Shown: positions 57,516-64,000 of the stretch, piece by piece
Layout of the letters: each line of letters starts with the position of its first letter
Position numbering within the stretch: position 1 is the stretch's first letter
DNA from: NIC37A-2 sp050289625
Lineage (GTDB): Bacteria; Myxococcota_A; Polyangia; Polyangiales; Polyangiaceae
Reading direction: 5' to 3'
NCBI GenBank assembly: GCA_050289625.1
Contig: JBNKGC010000002.1
Span: forward strand, 28,236-92,235
DNA: 64,000 bases
Notes under the pieces: model-generated
The model's database searches: none
The model's input: the letters and a program-made list of their open reading frames with translations, nothing else
Told to the model about the DNA's origin: nothing
Translations under genes and position numbers: made by a program

Positions 57516-57887
57516 ATGCAGACCCCGAACACTCACGCGCCGAACGCATTTACGATCGCCCCTTCCGCTCTCGCCTTCATCAAGCGAATGATTCGCATGT
57601 CCGGAATGGGAGCCAGCGCAGGATTTCGGCTCGTGGTTTCTCCCGGGGGATGCTCAGGACTCCAAGACACTTTCACGATCGCTGCCGGACCGGAAGCCAA
57701 CGACGTAAAGCTGGACTTTGGTGACGTCACCCTTTTCGTACCGACAGATTGCCGCCCACTGCTCGATGGCGTCGTCATCGACTTCGTGGATACTCCAACC
57801 CAGACGGGTCTGACGTTCACGGACCCGAAAGCGCAAGCCTGCTGCAGTGACGAGAAGCAGCTGCCCAGCGACGACGGCACCCCCTGA
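57516..57887 (+). CDS. A-type Fe-S carrier (HesB/IscA-like), second nif copy
   Basis: A 123-aa protein of the HesB/IscA family: APSALAFIKRMIRMSGMGAS, RLVVSPGGCSGLQDTFTI with the first Cys in GGCSG, and the C-terminal QACCSDEKQ cysteine pair. Compared with the iscA at 32517 it has an N-terminal extension (MQTPNTHAPNAFT) and an acidic tail. Carriers of this kind in nif clusters are found near nifB and help mature Fe-S nif proteins. A GGAG lies ten bases before the ATG. It is followed closely by the LRV gene, on the same strand. Confidence 0.88.
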   Translation: MQTPNTHAPNAFTIAPSALAFIKRMIRMSGMGASAGFRLVVSPGGCSGLQDTFTIAAGPEANDVKLDFGDVTLFVPTDCRPLLDGVVIDFVDTPTQTGLTFTDPKAQACCSDEKQLPSDDGTP

Positions 57888-57918
57888 ATCAGTCACTCTC
57901 TTCCGGACAGCACTCAAC

Positions 57919-58719
57919 GTGGTAGCATCTTCCGAGTTGACAGCAGTGGACCAGGGACCGCCTCCGGTCGACTTCGAGGGCAAACCTTTGCGCTGCGAGG
58001 CATGCCCTCTGCGAGACGCGGGCATGGGAGTCTCCTGTTCCCTCGGCCGATCCTGTCGGGAAGATCGGTATGCGCATCGCATCGACCGGTTCTTTCGCCA
58101 GAACCCCCAGTTGGCGGAGGCGTCTCTCAACCACCCGTACTTCGAGGTTCGAGCCCTCGCGGTTCGATACGCTAGCGTATTCCGCTTGCGACCCCTGCTC
58201 CACGACGCGGACGAGACCGTGCGCATGTCCGTTGCGATGCGGGTCCCTCAACGGCTGCTTCGCGAACTCGTCGACGATCCTCATCGTGAGGTGAGAATTC
58301 GAGTAGCCCAGCGGCTTTCTGCCCCGCAACTCTATCTTCTTCGCTCCGATCCCGACTACTACGTGCGCGTGGTGGTGGCGCGGCGCATCCCACCCGTCTT
58401 TCTTCGGGGGATGGCGGCGGACCACGAGTCGCAGGTCAGATTGGAAGTCGCCCGTCGCATCGCTCCTATCCACTTGCGCCTATTGGCCCACGACCGCGAG
58501 ATCGCGGTTCGGGCCGTTGTCGCAGGCCGATGCGAGCCGGAGCTCCACTGGGTCTTGGCGGCGGATCCCGACTGGTCGGTTCGCTTGGAGGTGGCCAAGC
58601 GCGCAACAGGGCGTCCACTGGACCATTTGTGCGACGACCCCGAGCCGGTCGTCGCCGCTCAAGCGCGGGAGCGTCGCGAACAACCGAGCGAAACCATCAC
58701 TGAGCCACCCGTAGAATGA
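57919..58719 (+). CDS. LRV protein with N-terminal FeS4 cluster domain
   Basis: A 266-aa protein like the leucine-rich-repeat-variant (LRV) FeS protein of Azotobacter vinelandii. The N-terminal cluster domain has Cys26, Cys29, Cys40 and Cys46 (LRCEACPLRD, VSCSLGRSC), then eight or so LRV repeats of about 24 residues, e.g. HPYFEVRALAVRYASVFRLR, DPHREVRIRVAQRLSAPQL, DREIAVRAVVAGRCEPELHW, DPDWSVRLEVAKRATGRPL. It probably binds a protein partner or DNA with its solenoid and carries a [4Fe-4S] cluster; function unknown. The start is uncertain: GTG 57919 (used), TTG 57937, or GTG 57847 which would overlap the upstream gene by 41 bases. Confidence 0.88.
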   Translation: MVASSELTAVDQGPPPVDFEGKPLRCEACPLRDAGMGVSCSLGRSCREDRYAHRIDRFFRQNPQLAEASLNHPYFEVRALAVRYASVFRLRPLLHDADETVRMSVAMRVPQRLLRELVDDPHREVRIRVAQRLSAPQLYLLRSDPDYYVRVVVARRIPPVFLRGMAADHESQVRLEVARRIAPIHLRLLAHDREIAVRAVVAGRCEPELHWVLAADPDWSVRLEVAKRATGRPLDHLCDDPEPVVAAQARERREQPSETITEPPVE

Positions 58720-58764
58720 TCTGTGCGCCGAAGCGCCTTGGGCGACGCGCGCACGTGCTCACCG

Positions 58765-59907
58765 CTAGAAACCAGGAACCCTCGACGACCGCCGCGATTT
58801 GACTAGCGCAGCATCCTTCGGAACGCAGCGCGCGCCCTCGGGCAGAGTTCCCGGTGCGGGCTTCGAGAACAGGCCTCCGAGCGCTTCGTCGATGACTTCG
58901 AAGTCGGGCATGAGCACGGCCTTCCCGTCCTCGGTGCGGATGGGAAGCGTCTGTTCGTAGCCGATCACGAAACCGTGAATCTTGAACGCATCGAGGCGGG
59001 ACGCCCGGCGCACGAGCCCGAGGACTTCCCCACGCGTCATGTCGCTCGTGACGACCTCGCCCAAGGAATCCCAAAACTCGGGCACGCGGCTCAGGCCATC
59101 GATGGTGGTGAAGCGACGTTTCATCCCGAGGAGCACCGCCTGCTGACGACGGGCCCGACTCCAGTCGGTTCGACCGTGCCGGGAACGCACGTACATGGAT
59201 GCCGTCGATCCATCCAGGTACTGCCATCCGTCGTCCAGGTCCAACGGGCGCCGCCCCGATTCGGTGCGCGCGTCGATGAAGTCGTCCGCGATCGGGCACG
59301 GCACGTACACCTCCACACCTCCGAGTGCGTCCACGACTTGCTCAAACCCGCCAAGATCCACCGCCAGGCTGTGTGCGATGGGCAACTGCAGCGTGTCTTC
59401 GACGACACGTTTCAAGAGCTCGAGCGGCTTCTTTTTCGCGACCCACGCCGCGCCGAAGGTCGCATTGATGCGGTCCGGGCCGTGGTCGGGGATGTCGACG
59501 AACAGGTCGCGGGGGATGCTGATCAGACCGAGGTGACCCGTGTCCTTCGCCAGCGCGGCCACCACGATGGTGTCCGGCCGCCCTCCCCGCTTGACGCCAG
59601 GGCGGCGATCGAGGCCCACCAAGAGAACGTTCAGCGTGTCGGTGAGGGGTGGCGTTCGATGCGGGCGCGCCGCAGGAGGAGGTTCTTTCGGCTCCTCCTG
59701 CTCTTGGAGAGGAGCCGTTTCCGCGACGGCGCTTCGAACCACCGCTCGGGGCTCCGCCGGGCGATCGTCGACCCGAGCCCCGTTCGGATCCGGCGGAAGG
59801 AGATCGCTCTCGAACGCGTCGCCCCCCAACCAGTCCGCGCCGACCCCGCTCGCGGTCAATCCGAGCAAAGCGACGAAGGTCAGCGCCAGGCCGTGGTGTC
59901 GTTTCAT
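58765..59907 (-). CDS. LCP (LytR-CpsA-Psr) family protein
   Basis: A 380-aa envelope protein with an N-terminal membrane anchor (LALTFVALLGLTASGVGA), a Pro/Glu-rich spacer, and an LCP domain: TLNVLLVGLDRRPGVKRGGR, PDTIVVAALAKDTGHLGLIS, IPRDLFVDIPDHGPDRINAT, FEQVVDALGGVEVYVPCPI and SMYVRSRHGRTDWSRARRQQ. The Arg residues and RPDTI and IPRD motifs of the phosphotransferase are retained. LCP enzymes attach glycopolymers to cell-wall or surface carriers; the substrate here is unknown. The start MKRHHGLALT at 59907 is preferred; an upstream in-frame extension to 59961 lacks a signal. The nif island has ended before this gene. Confidence 0.9.
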   Translation of the reverse strand: MKRHHGLALTFVALLGLTASGVGADWLGGDAFESDLLPPDPNGARVDDRPAEPRAVVRSAVAETAPLQEQEEPKEPPPAARPHRTPPLTDTLNVLLVGLDRRPGVKRGGRPDTIVVAALAKDTGHLGLISIPRDLFVDIPDHGPDRINATFGAAWVAKKKPLELLKRVVEDTLQLPIAHSLAVDLGGFEQVVDALGGVEVYVPCPIADDFIDARTESGRRPLDLDDGWQYLDGSTASMYVRSRHGRTDWSRARRQQAVLLGMKRRFTTIDGLSRVPEFWDSLGEVVTSDMTRGEVLGLVRRASRLDAFKIHGFVIGYEQTLPIRTEDGKAVLMPDFEVIDEALGGLFSKPAPGTLPEGARCVPKDAALVKSRRSSRVPGF

Positions 59908-60025
59908 GACCGGGCCTTCAGCAACCCGCGTGCCACCCCGACTGCGGGTCCGCACGACCAATGCCTCCGTCGACGCTGCCGCAAGCGCGCCGCCTCACCG
60001 GTCTCGACGGCGCAGCGAGCCCCGC

Positions 60026-60799
60026 TCAGCGCGATGCTCCGCTCCACCGCACGCGTTGGTCCCCGGGCGACGCGCCCGCCTCCTGCTCGAAGGCACACCG
60101 CACGTCGTAGGTTCCGCCGAGGAACTCGAGATGCTGGTAAAGGCAAGTGAGGTAGACACCAAGGGGAACGAAGTCGGGGTGAATCTTCGAGTCAGCTTCA
60201 CGGCAGCGTCGAAAAATGTCCAGGAACGTCGTCCGAAACCGTGGAAGTGCGAAGCTCACTGCCGAAGGATCCGCCCCTCCGAAGTGCGAGCGAATCTCCT
60301 TCTCCGCGACGTCCAAACCGAGTGCGTCGAGCGCCGCTCGAAACTCCTCCGCATCGTCGCGGTAGTAGCCGGCGTACAAGCTTCGCAGCATCGAGATGAA
60401 GGTGTCGTCCCACGCAACGTACACCGCCCCACCAGTCCAAAAGAGCACATCCGAGCCATGCGAAAACGTCTTCGCCCGCAGATCGAGCAAGGTCGGACCT
60501 GGCGCGTAGAGCTGGTGAAAGTAGAGGCGAAGGACGCGATGACCTCGCTCGTGGGACGACAGGCGCAGACCGCTGACGTGCGTCTCGTCGACCCGTCCCA
60601 AAACGACACCGAAGGGGTGCGCTTCCAGCGAGCATTGGCGCTCTGCCAGCGCCGCGCGACGACCCACCCCATCGCTCGCGTTCCTCCGAAGAGCCCGCAG
60701 GGAGCGCACCAGATCCCGCGCGGGGAGCACCGAAAACAGCTTGGGCGACGCGAGCTCGAGAAGTTCCCCTGCGCCACCGCGCAAGAGCGATGACCACAT
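60026..60799 (-). CDS. Hypothetical protein
   Basis: A 257-aa soluble protein without signal peptide, membrane helix or recognised family. The N-terminal part is Leu/Ala/Arg-rich (LLELASPKLFSVLPARDLVR), the middle has aromatic strands and helices (LRLYFHQLYAPGPTLLDLRA, DVLFWTGGAVYVAWDDTFIS), and the C-terminal half is mixed (SMLRSLYAGYYRDDAEEFRA, RFRTTFLDIFRRCREADSKI). Codon bias fits neighbouring real genes. It lies 118 bp upstream of the LCP gene on the same strand and could be co-transcribed with it. Function not assigned. Confidence 0.6.
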   Translation of the reverse strand: MWSSLLRGGAGELLELASPKLFSVLPARDLVRSLRALRRNASDGVGRRAALAERQCSLEAHPFGVVLGRVDETHVSGLRLSSHERGHRVLRLYFHQLYAPGPTLLDLRAKTFSHGSDVLFWTGGAVYVAWDDTFISMLRSLYAGYYRDDAEEFRAALDALGLDVAEKEIRSHFGGADPSAVSFALPRFRTTFLDIFRRCREADSKIHPDFVPLGVYLTCLYQHLEFLGGTYDVRCAFEQEAGASPGDQRVRWSGASR

Positions 60800-60922
60800 C
60801 TTGCCTCAGCATGGACCGGACGGCCCCGTCCCGCTCCTCCGCGAAAATTCTCGGCCGAAGTGTAAGCCCTCGGCACGGACCCCGTTTGTCGTGTGAAAGC
60901 CACGAATGAAAGGACGGCGGCC

Positions 60923-61879
60923 ATGCAGAAGACAATCGGTGCAATCTCGATCCTCGTGGGGGGTTTGGCCCTCGGTTGCGGAACCCAGCAGCAGGAGATT
61001 GCCGCCGGCCCCCAGCACCCGCCCTCGAGGTACGGCTCTGCGGAGGAACGCTCAGCCCCCCAGGAAGCCGAAGCCTCCGATGGCGAGGGCTGGTGGGGAC
61101 CGCGAGGCCCGAATGGCCACTCGTCAGCTCCCGCACCTGCCGCGCAGGCGGAGGAACGGGGCGCCTATCGGGCACCCCGCCACGGGGGAAGCGCCCCCCC
61201 GCCGATGCCGGCGCCCGAGACGCGACCCGGACTCGGAACGGAGTGGGGGGAAAGTCGCACGAGCGAAGTGAGAAACGTGCCCTTCGAGCGCCGCGACGGG
61301 GAAAACCCGTTCGCCGTCACCACGCTCTATTACAACGACGAAGCAGGCGTCCACGCCATGACCGGGCGCGGCTTCGAAGGATGGACGCCGGGAGTGGTCT
61401 CCCTGGGGCGCGGTGCGCTCACGGTCAGTCTGGTCGACGACGACGGACGCCCCCTCTCGGCGTTGCGAGCGTCCGGTCGTACCTGCGTGATTGGTGAAAA
61501 TGGGGACCGCTACGTCATTCGCGTCGACAACCACACCCCCTATCGCTTCGAGGTCGTCGCCACCGTCGACGGTCTCGACGTGATCGATGGCGGCGAAGGC
61601 AGCTTCGCCAAGCGCGGATACCTGGTGTCCCCCTGGGCCACGCTGGAAATCGAAGGGTTTCGCAAGAGCGAGGACGAAGTCGCCGCTTTCCGCTTTGGTT
61701 CGGTGCGTGATTCGTACGCCGCTCGCCGCGGCAAGGACCGCAACGTGGGGGTGGTCGGCGTGGCTTTGTTCGGAGAGAGGAACGCGCCCTGGAGCTACGA
61801 TTCCTGGGAGGTCGAACGACGTCAAACGGCCGATCCGTTCCCGAATCGCTTCGCTCCGCCCCCTCCTCCCCGCTACTGA
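60923..61879 (+). CDS. Hypothetical lipoprotein with Pro-rich linker
   Basis: A 318-aa secreted lipoprotein. Signal peptide MQKTIGAISILVGGLALGC with lipobox LALGC; a long disordered linker (about residues 25-110) rich in Gln, Glu, Ala, Pro and Gly; and a C-terminal beta-rich domain (about 125-300) including TLYYNDEAGVHAMTGRGFEG, NGDRYVIRVDNHTPYRFEVV and GYLVSPWATLEIEGFRKSED. That last domain resembles extracellular beta-sandwich modules in myxobacterial lipoproteins; no named family. The ATG at 60923 directly precedes the signal peptide; a start at 60893 is possible but adds polar residues. Divergent from the hypothetical gene at 60026-60799. Confidence 0.78.
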   Translation: MQKTIGAISILVGGLALGCGTQQQEIAAGPQHPPSRYGSAEERSAPQEAEASDGEGWWGPRGPNGHSSAPAPAAQAEERGAYRAPRHGGSAPPPMPAPETRPGLGTEWGESRTSEVRNVPFERRDGENPFAVTTLYYNDEAGVHAMTGRGFEGWTPGVVSLGRGALTVSLVDDDGRPLSALRASGRTCVIGENGDRYVIRVDNHTPYRFEVVATVDGLDVIDGGEGSFAKRGYLVSPWATLEIEGFRKSEDEVAAFRFGSVRDSYAARRGKDRNVGVVGVALFGERNAPWSYDSWEVERRQTADPFPNRFAPPPPPRY

Positions 61880-62150
61880 TGCTCCCGCAGCGGTGTTCAG
61901 CTCTCGTTGACCGCCCTCCGCCTTTCCGGCCCTGAGCCATCGCGGCTCTCGGCTACTTGCGTCGCCCGAAACCAGCCTTGCCTTCGCGGCAAGGTTGGGC
62001 AACCGCTGAGATGACCGAATCGGAAACTCCTTCGGCTCTCGCTCGCGCCAAGTACTTCTCGGCCTCGATTCAGTCGTCCGCCTCAATCGCCAACCGCGCG
62101 CCTTCGCGACTATTTTTCCCCCAACGTCGATTTTGCGCGCGGTACCGAGA
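61880..62150. other. Intergenic stretch
   Basis: About 270 bases between two convergent genes. Contains a small hairpin (ccttgccttcgcggcaagg, 61976-61994) that may be a terminator. No gene seen. Confidence 0.45.
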
Positions 62151-63212
62151 TTACTGCTTTTCGACCGGTAGTCCCGCGGCCCGGAGATGCTCGAGAATGC
62201 TCTTCCGTCCGGCCAGGTGCATGGCACCCACGACGACGAACGCGGCTTTCGGTCCTTCGGCCAACTCGGCGACTTTCTTCGCCATCTCGTGATTGCGTCG
62301 TACGAAGAGGCCCTCGTACAGGGGCGCGTACTCCGGTTGATAGATGGATTCCGCAAGCGCCTTCTCGAGACCTTGCGGATCGCCTGCTTCCCACGCAGCG
62401 AAGCCAGCCTTCATGCGGTCACCCAGAGTTTGCGCTTCTCGGAAGTATTCATCGAGCATCAAGAGCTGCACGCGCTCCGGCAGCTCAGCAAGCAGCTCGA
62501 TCTGTCCGCGCGCACTTTCGAGAGAGATGATCTCCTTTTGCATCTCTTCCGCGCGCTCCTGAAAATAGAGGTCGATGCCCTGCTCGGGGTCGTAACCCAA
62601 GGCTCCAAGATCGAGTGTGAGCAGGGTCGTGGCGGCAAGCCACGGACGCATTCGATCGAACATGAGCCGAGGGTGCCCTTGGGTCGCGAGATGGGACTCG
62701 TAGCGCTTCTTCACGGCAAGGGTCAGATGATTGGGCAGCGAATCACCGGGTGGGTACAGGCCGAGTTCGAGCGCAAGCGTCTGCGCGTCCGCCTTCGCCT
62801 TCGGTGTCATGTGCACCTCGACCGCGAGCGTATCGGCCGATGCGAAGGCTTTTTCGACGGCGGGATGCAAGGGGTAGAGCCCCTCTTTTCCGAGGTGAAT
62901 CGAGCCAAGTAGGTAGACGGGACTCTTCGCCACTACCTTCCAGAGGAAGGGCTTCTCGCCGGGTCGAGGGGCACGCAGCGCCGGCGAGATGGGCGCGGGT
63001 TTTGCTTCCGTCGGCGCCGGAGTGGGCGGGGACGAGCTCTCGAGAGGCAACGCCGGAGACACCGAAGCGCTCGCCGAAGGGGCGCCGGTGCTCTCCGAGG
63101 ATCGACACGCGACGAGCGACGAGAAGGCGAGGAGGAAGAGAACGAGCCCCATCCTTCGGGCGGCCGATGGAGAAAACCAGAGATGCATTGGCGTCATGGC
63201 CCCTCGATTCAT
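62151..63212 (-). CDS. TraB/GumN-family lipoprotein
   Basis: A 353-aa protein with signal peptide and lipobox (LFLLAFSSLVAC), a Ser/Pro/Ala linker, and a TraB/GumN domain: KPFLWKVVAKSPVYLLGSIH, LGKEGLYPLHPAVEKAFASA, DTLAVEVHMT and the C-terminal FVVVGAMHLAGRKSILEHLR. The paired GSIH and GAMH(L) motifs are characteristic of the family, related to haem-binding or metalloprotease-like proteins (Tiki/TraB). It should be anchored in the outer membrane or periplasm. Several ATGs lie close (63212, 63197, 63188); the first is listed. Same strand as the truncated gene at the window end. Confidence 0.86.
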   Translation of the reverse strand: MNRGAMTPMHLWFSPSAARRMGLVLFLLAFSSLVACRSSESTGAPSASASVSPALPLESSSPPTPAPTEAKPAPISPALRAPRPGEKPFLWKVVAKSPVYLLGSIHLGKEGLYPLHPAVEKAFASADTLAVEVHMTPKAKADAQTLALELGLYPPGDSLPNHLTLAVKKRYESHLATQGHPRLMFDRMRPWLAATTLLTLDLGALGYDPEQGIDLYFQERAEEMQKEIISLESARGQIELLAELPERVQLLMLDEYFREAQTLGDRMKAGFAAWEAGDPQGLEKALAESIYQPEYAPLYEGLFVRRNHEMAKKVAELAEGPKAAFVVVGAMHLAGRKSILEHLRAAGLPVEKQ

Positions 63213-63285
63213 TCTTCCGGGCTAAGACGAACGTCGCCCGACTCGTCTTCGCCTCGTGCCGGGGGGGCGCGCCTTCCCACTGGCG

Positions 63286-64000
63286 CTAGTCGTCCGACGG
63301 CTCCTCCTCGGACGCATCCTCCGTCTCGTCTTCTTCGGTGCCGCCGAAGTCGAGCGAAGGATCCGATTCGTCGTCCATCGACGGTTCGACGCCTTCGCTC
63401 GATGACCCAGGCCCCTCGGGCCCGTCGCTCGCGGCGACTCCTTCCTCGCCCAGATCGAAATCGCCCTCCTCGTCGGGCGCCGTCCCCCCCTCGGGCCCCA
63501 CGTACCCAGCCTGACGATGGATGTCGACGCGGTTCAGCAGATCGGTGAACTCGGAGCGCAGAGCCTCGAAGTCCGAAGGGTGAGCAGCGAGCACCGCGAC
63601 GAAGAGCATGGGGAACTTGGCGGTCGTCGCTCCTGCCGGCGCGTTGAGCCCGCCCGTACGCTGCACCAGAGCGTATTGCATGGGCGTCCGCCCAACGACC
63701 ACCTCGACCCGCCTCTTGATGGCATCTGCACCCACGCTCGCGCGCTTCTCGTCGATGACGTCGAACACGACGGTGAAGGCCTCGTTGCCCGCGAGTGTGC
63801 TCGTCCCCTTCTCGAGCACCCGCGTCGCTCCAAAGCTCGAGAGGATCGCCCGGGAGTTCACCTCCGGTGTTCGCTTCGCCTCCGAAGGCCAAATCGGAAG
63901 GCTACGTAGCTCGATGAATCCATCGTTCCGCTTGTGTCTGAAGCGGAGGTCAACCACCTGGACCTTGCGCCGGGTGTCCCGCTTTCCGTCACCGTCGATG
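63286..64000 (-). CDS. Acidic-tailed protein, 5' end beyond window
   Basis: A frame open from the window end to the stop at 63286; the visible 237 codons read DGDGKRDTRRKVQVVDLRFR first, then KRNDGFIELRSLPIWPSEAK, a mixed domain (GNEAFTVVFDVIDEKRASVG, YALVQRTGGLNAPAGATTAK, FPMLFVAVLAAHPSDFEALR) and a long Asp/Glu-rich tail (about 75 residues, ending EDASEEEPSDD). The start is unknown; a GTG at 63957 (MVDLRFRH) is internal only because the frame continues upstream. The tail suggests an exported or regulatory protein, but no family is recognised. Confidence 0.6.
   Translation of the reverse strand, partial: IDGDGKRDTRRKVQVVDLRFRHKRNDGFIELRSLPIWPSEAKRTPEVNSRAILSSFGATRVLEKGTSTLAGNEAFTVVFDVIDEKRASVGADAIKRRVEVVVGRTPMQYALVQRTGGLNAPAGATTAKFPMLFVAVLAAHPSDFEALRSEFTDLLNRVDIHRQAGYVGPEGGTAPDEEGDFDLGEEGVAASDGPEGPGSSSEGVEPSMDDESDPSLDFGGTEEDETEDASEEEPSDD

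Noticed and set aside
61124..62356. 410-aa minus-strand open frame
   Set aside because: Antisense to the lipoprotein gene at 60923 and into the TraB gene; no motifs.
1..64000. CRISPR arrays, tRNA, rRNA genes, insertion sequences
   Set aside because: No regularly spaced repeat array, no cloverleaf or rRNA sequence and no transposase frame was recognised anywhere in the window.

Overview
This is high-GC DNA, most likely from a myxobacterium (Myxococcota, Polyangia-like). The inference rests on two Ser/Thr protein kinases (one with a Pro-rich tail, one with a membrane segment and basic tail), many small secreted lipoproteins (one with a Gly/Ser/Thr linker), FAS1 and LCP proteins, and EttA and ABC-F factors. 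No 16S gene is present, so the taxonomy is inferred. One ambiguous base (n at 21921) points to a draft assembly.

Layout. 1-26450 is ordinary chromosome: a partial nhaA, a bacterioferritin, kinase genes, lipoproteins, a FAS1 protein, an RhlE-type helicase, two ABC-F ATPases, a FusA2-like EF-G, a Bax-inhibitor-1 membrane protein, and a divergent MocR regulator / PNPOx-GNAT pair. From about 26850 to 58720 there is a nearly continuous Mo-nitrogenase island. From 58765 to the end ordinary genes resume (LCP protein, lipoproteins, TraB/GumN protein, and a protein cut by the window edge).

Nif island. There are five main transcription units. (1) iscA-nifU-nifS-nifV-nifW-fixA, minus strand. (2) DUF269-nifQ-fixB-fixC-fixX-TPR gene, minus strand. 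(3) nifH-nifD-nifK-nifE-nifN-nifX-DUF683-fdxB, minus strand. (4) nifB-fdxN-nifZ and then nifT and a SIR2-like gene, minus strand. (5) An A-type carrier plus the LRV FeS protein, plus strand. Plus-strand singles are an unknown 208-aa gene at 27037, a second nifZ-like gene and a nafY-like gene. modABC for molybdate uptake is divergent from nifH, and nifA lies between nifB and unit 5. Together they provide molybdate uptake (ModABC), Mo delivery (NifQ), Fe-S supply (NifU/NifS/IscA), NifB-co and FeMo-co assembly (NifB, FdxN, NifE/N, NifX, NafY, NifV homocitrate), P-cluster maturation (NifZ, NifW), the enzyme (NifHDK) and low-potential electrons (FixABCX, FdxB).

Control. -24/-12 (sigma-54) elements with GG-N10-GC spacing and NifA-type upstream sites (TGT-N10-ACA, often extended to TGTCG-N6-CGACA) can be read directly upstream of most units, including the unknown gene at 27037. 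NifA carries the C-X11-C-X19-C-X4-C pattern of oxygen-sensitive NifA proteins, and no nifL is visible.

Most unusual points: complete nif machinery in a myxobacterium-like background; a NifA-type promoter in front of an uncharacterised gene; a SIR2-like gene directly behind nifT, with that pair bracketed by two diverged direct repeats; fixA separated from fixBCX; and palindromic repeats concentrated in the island's spacers.
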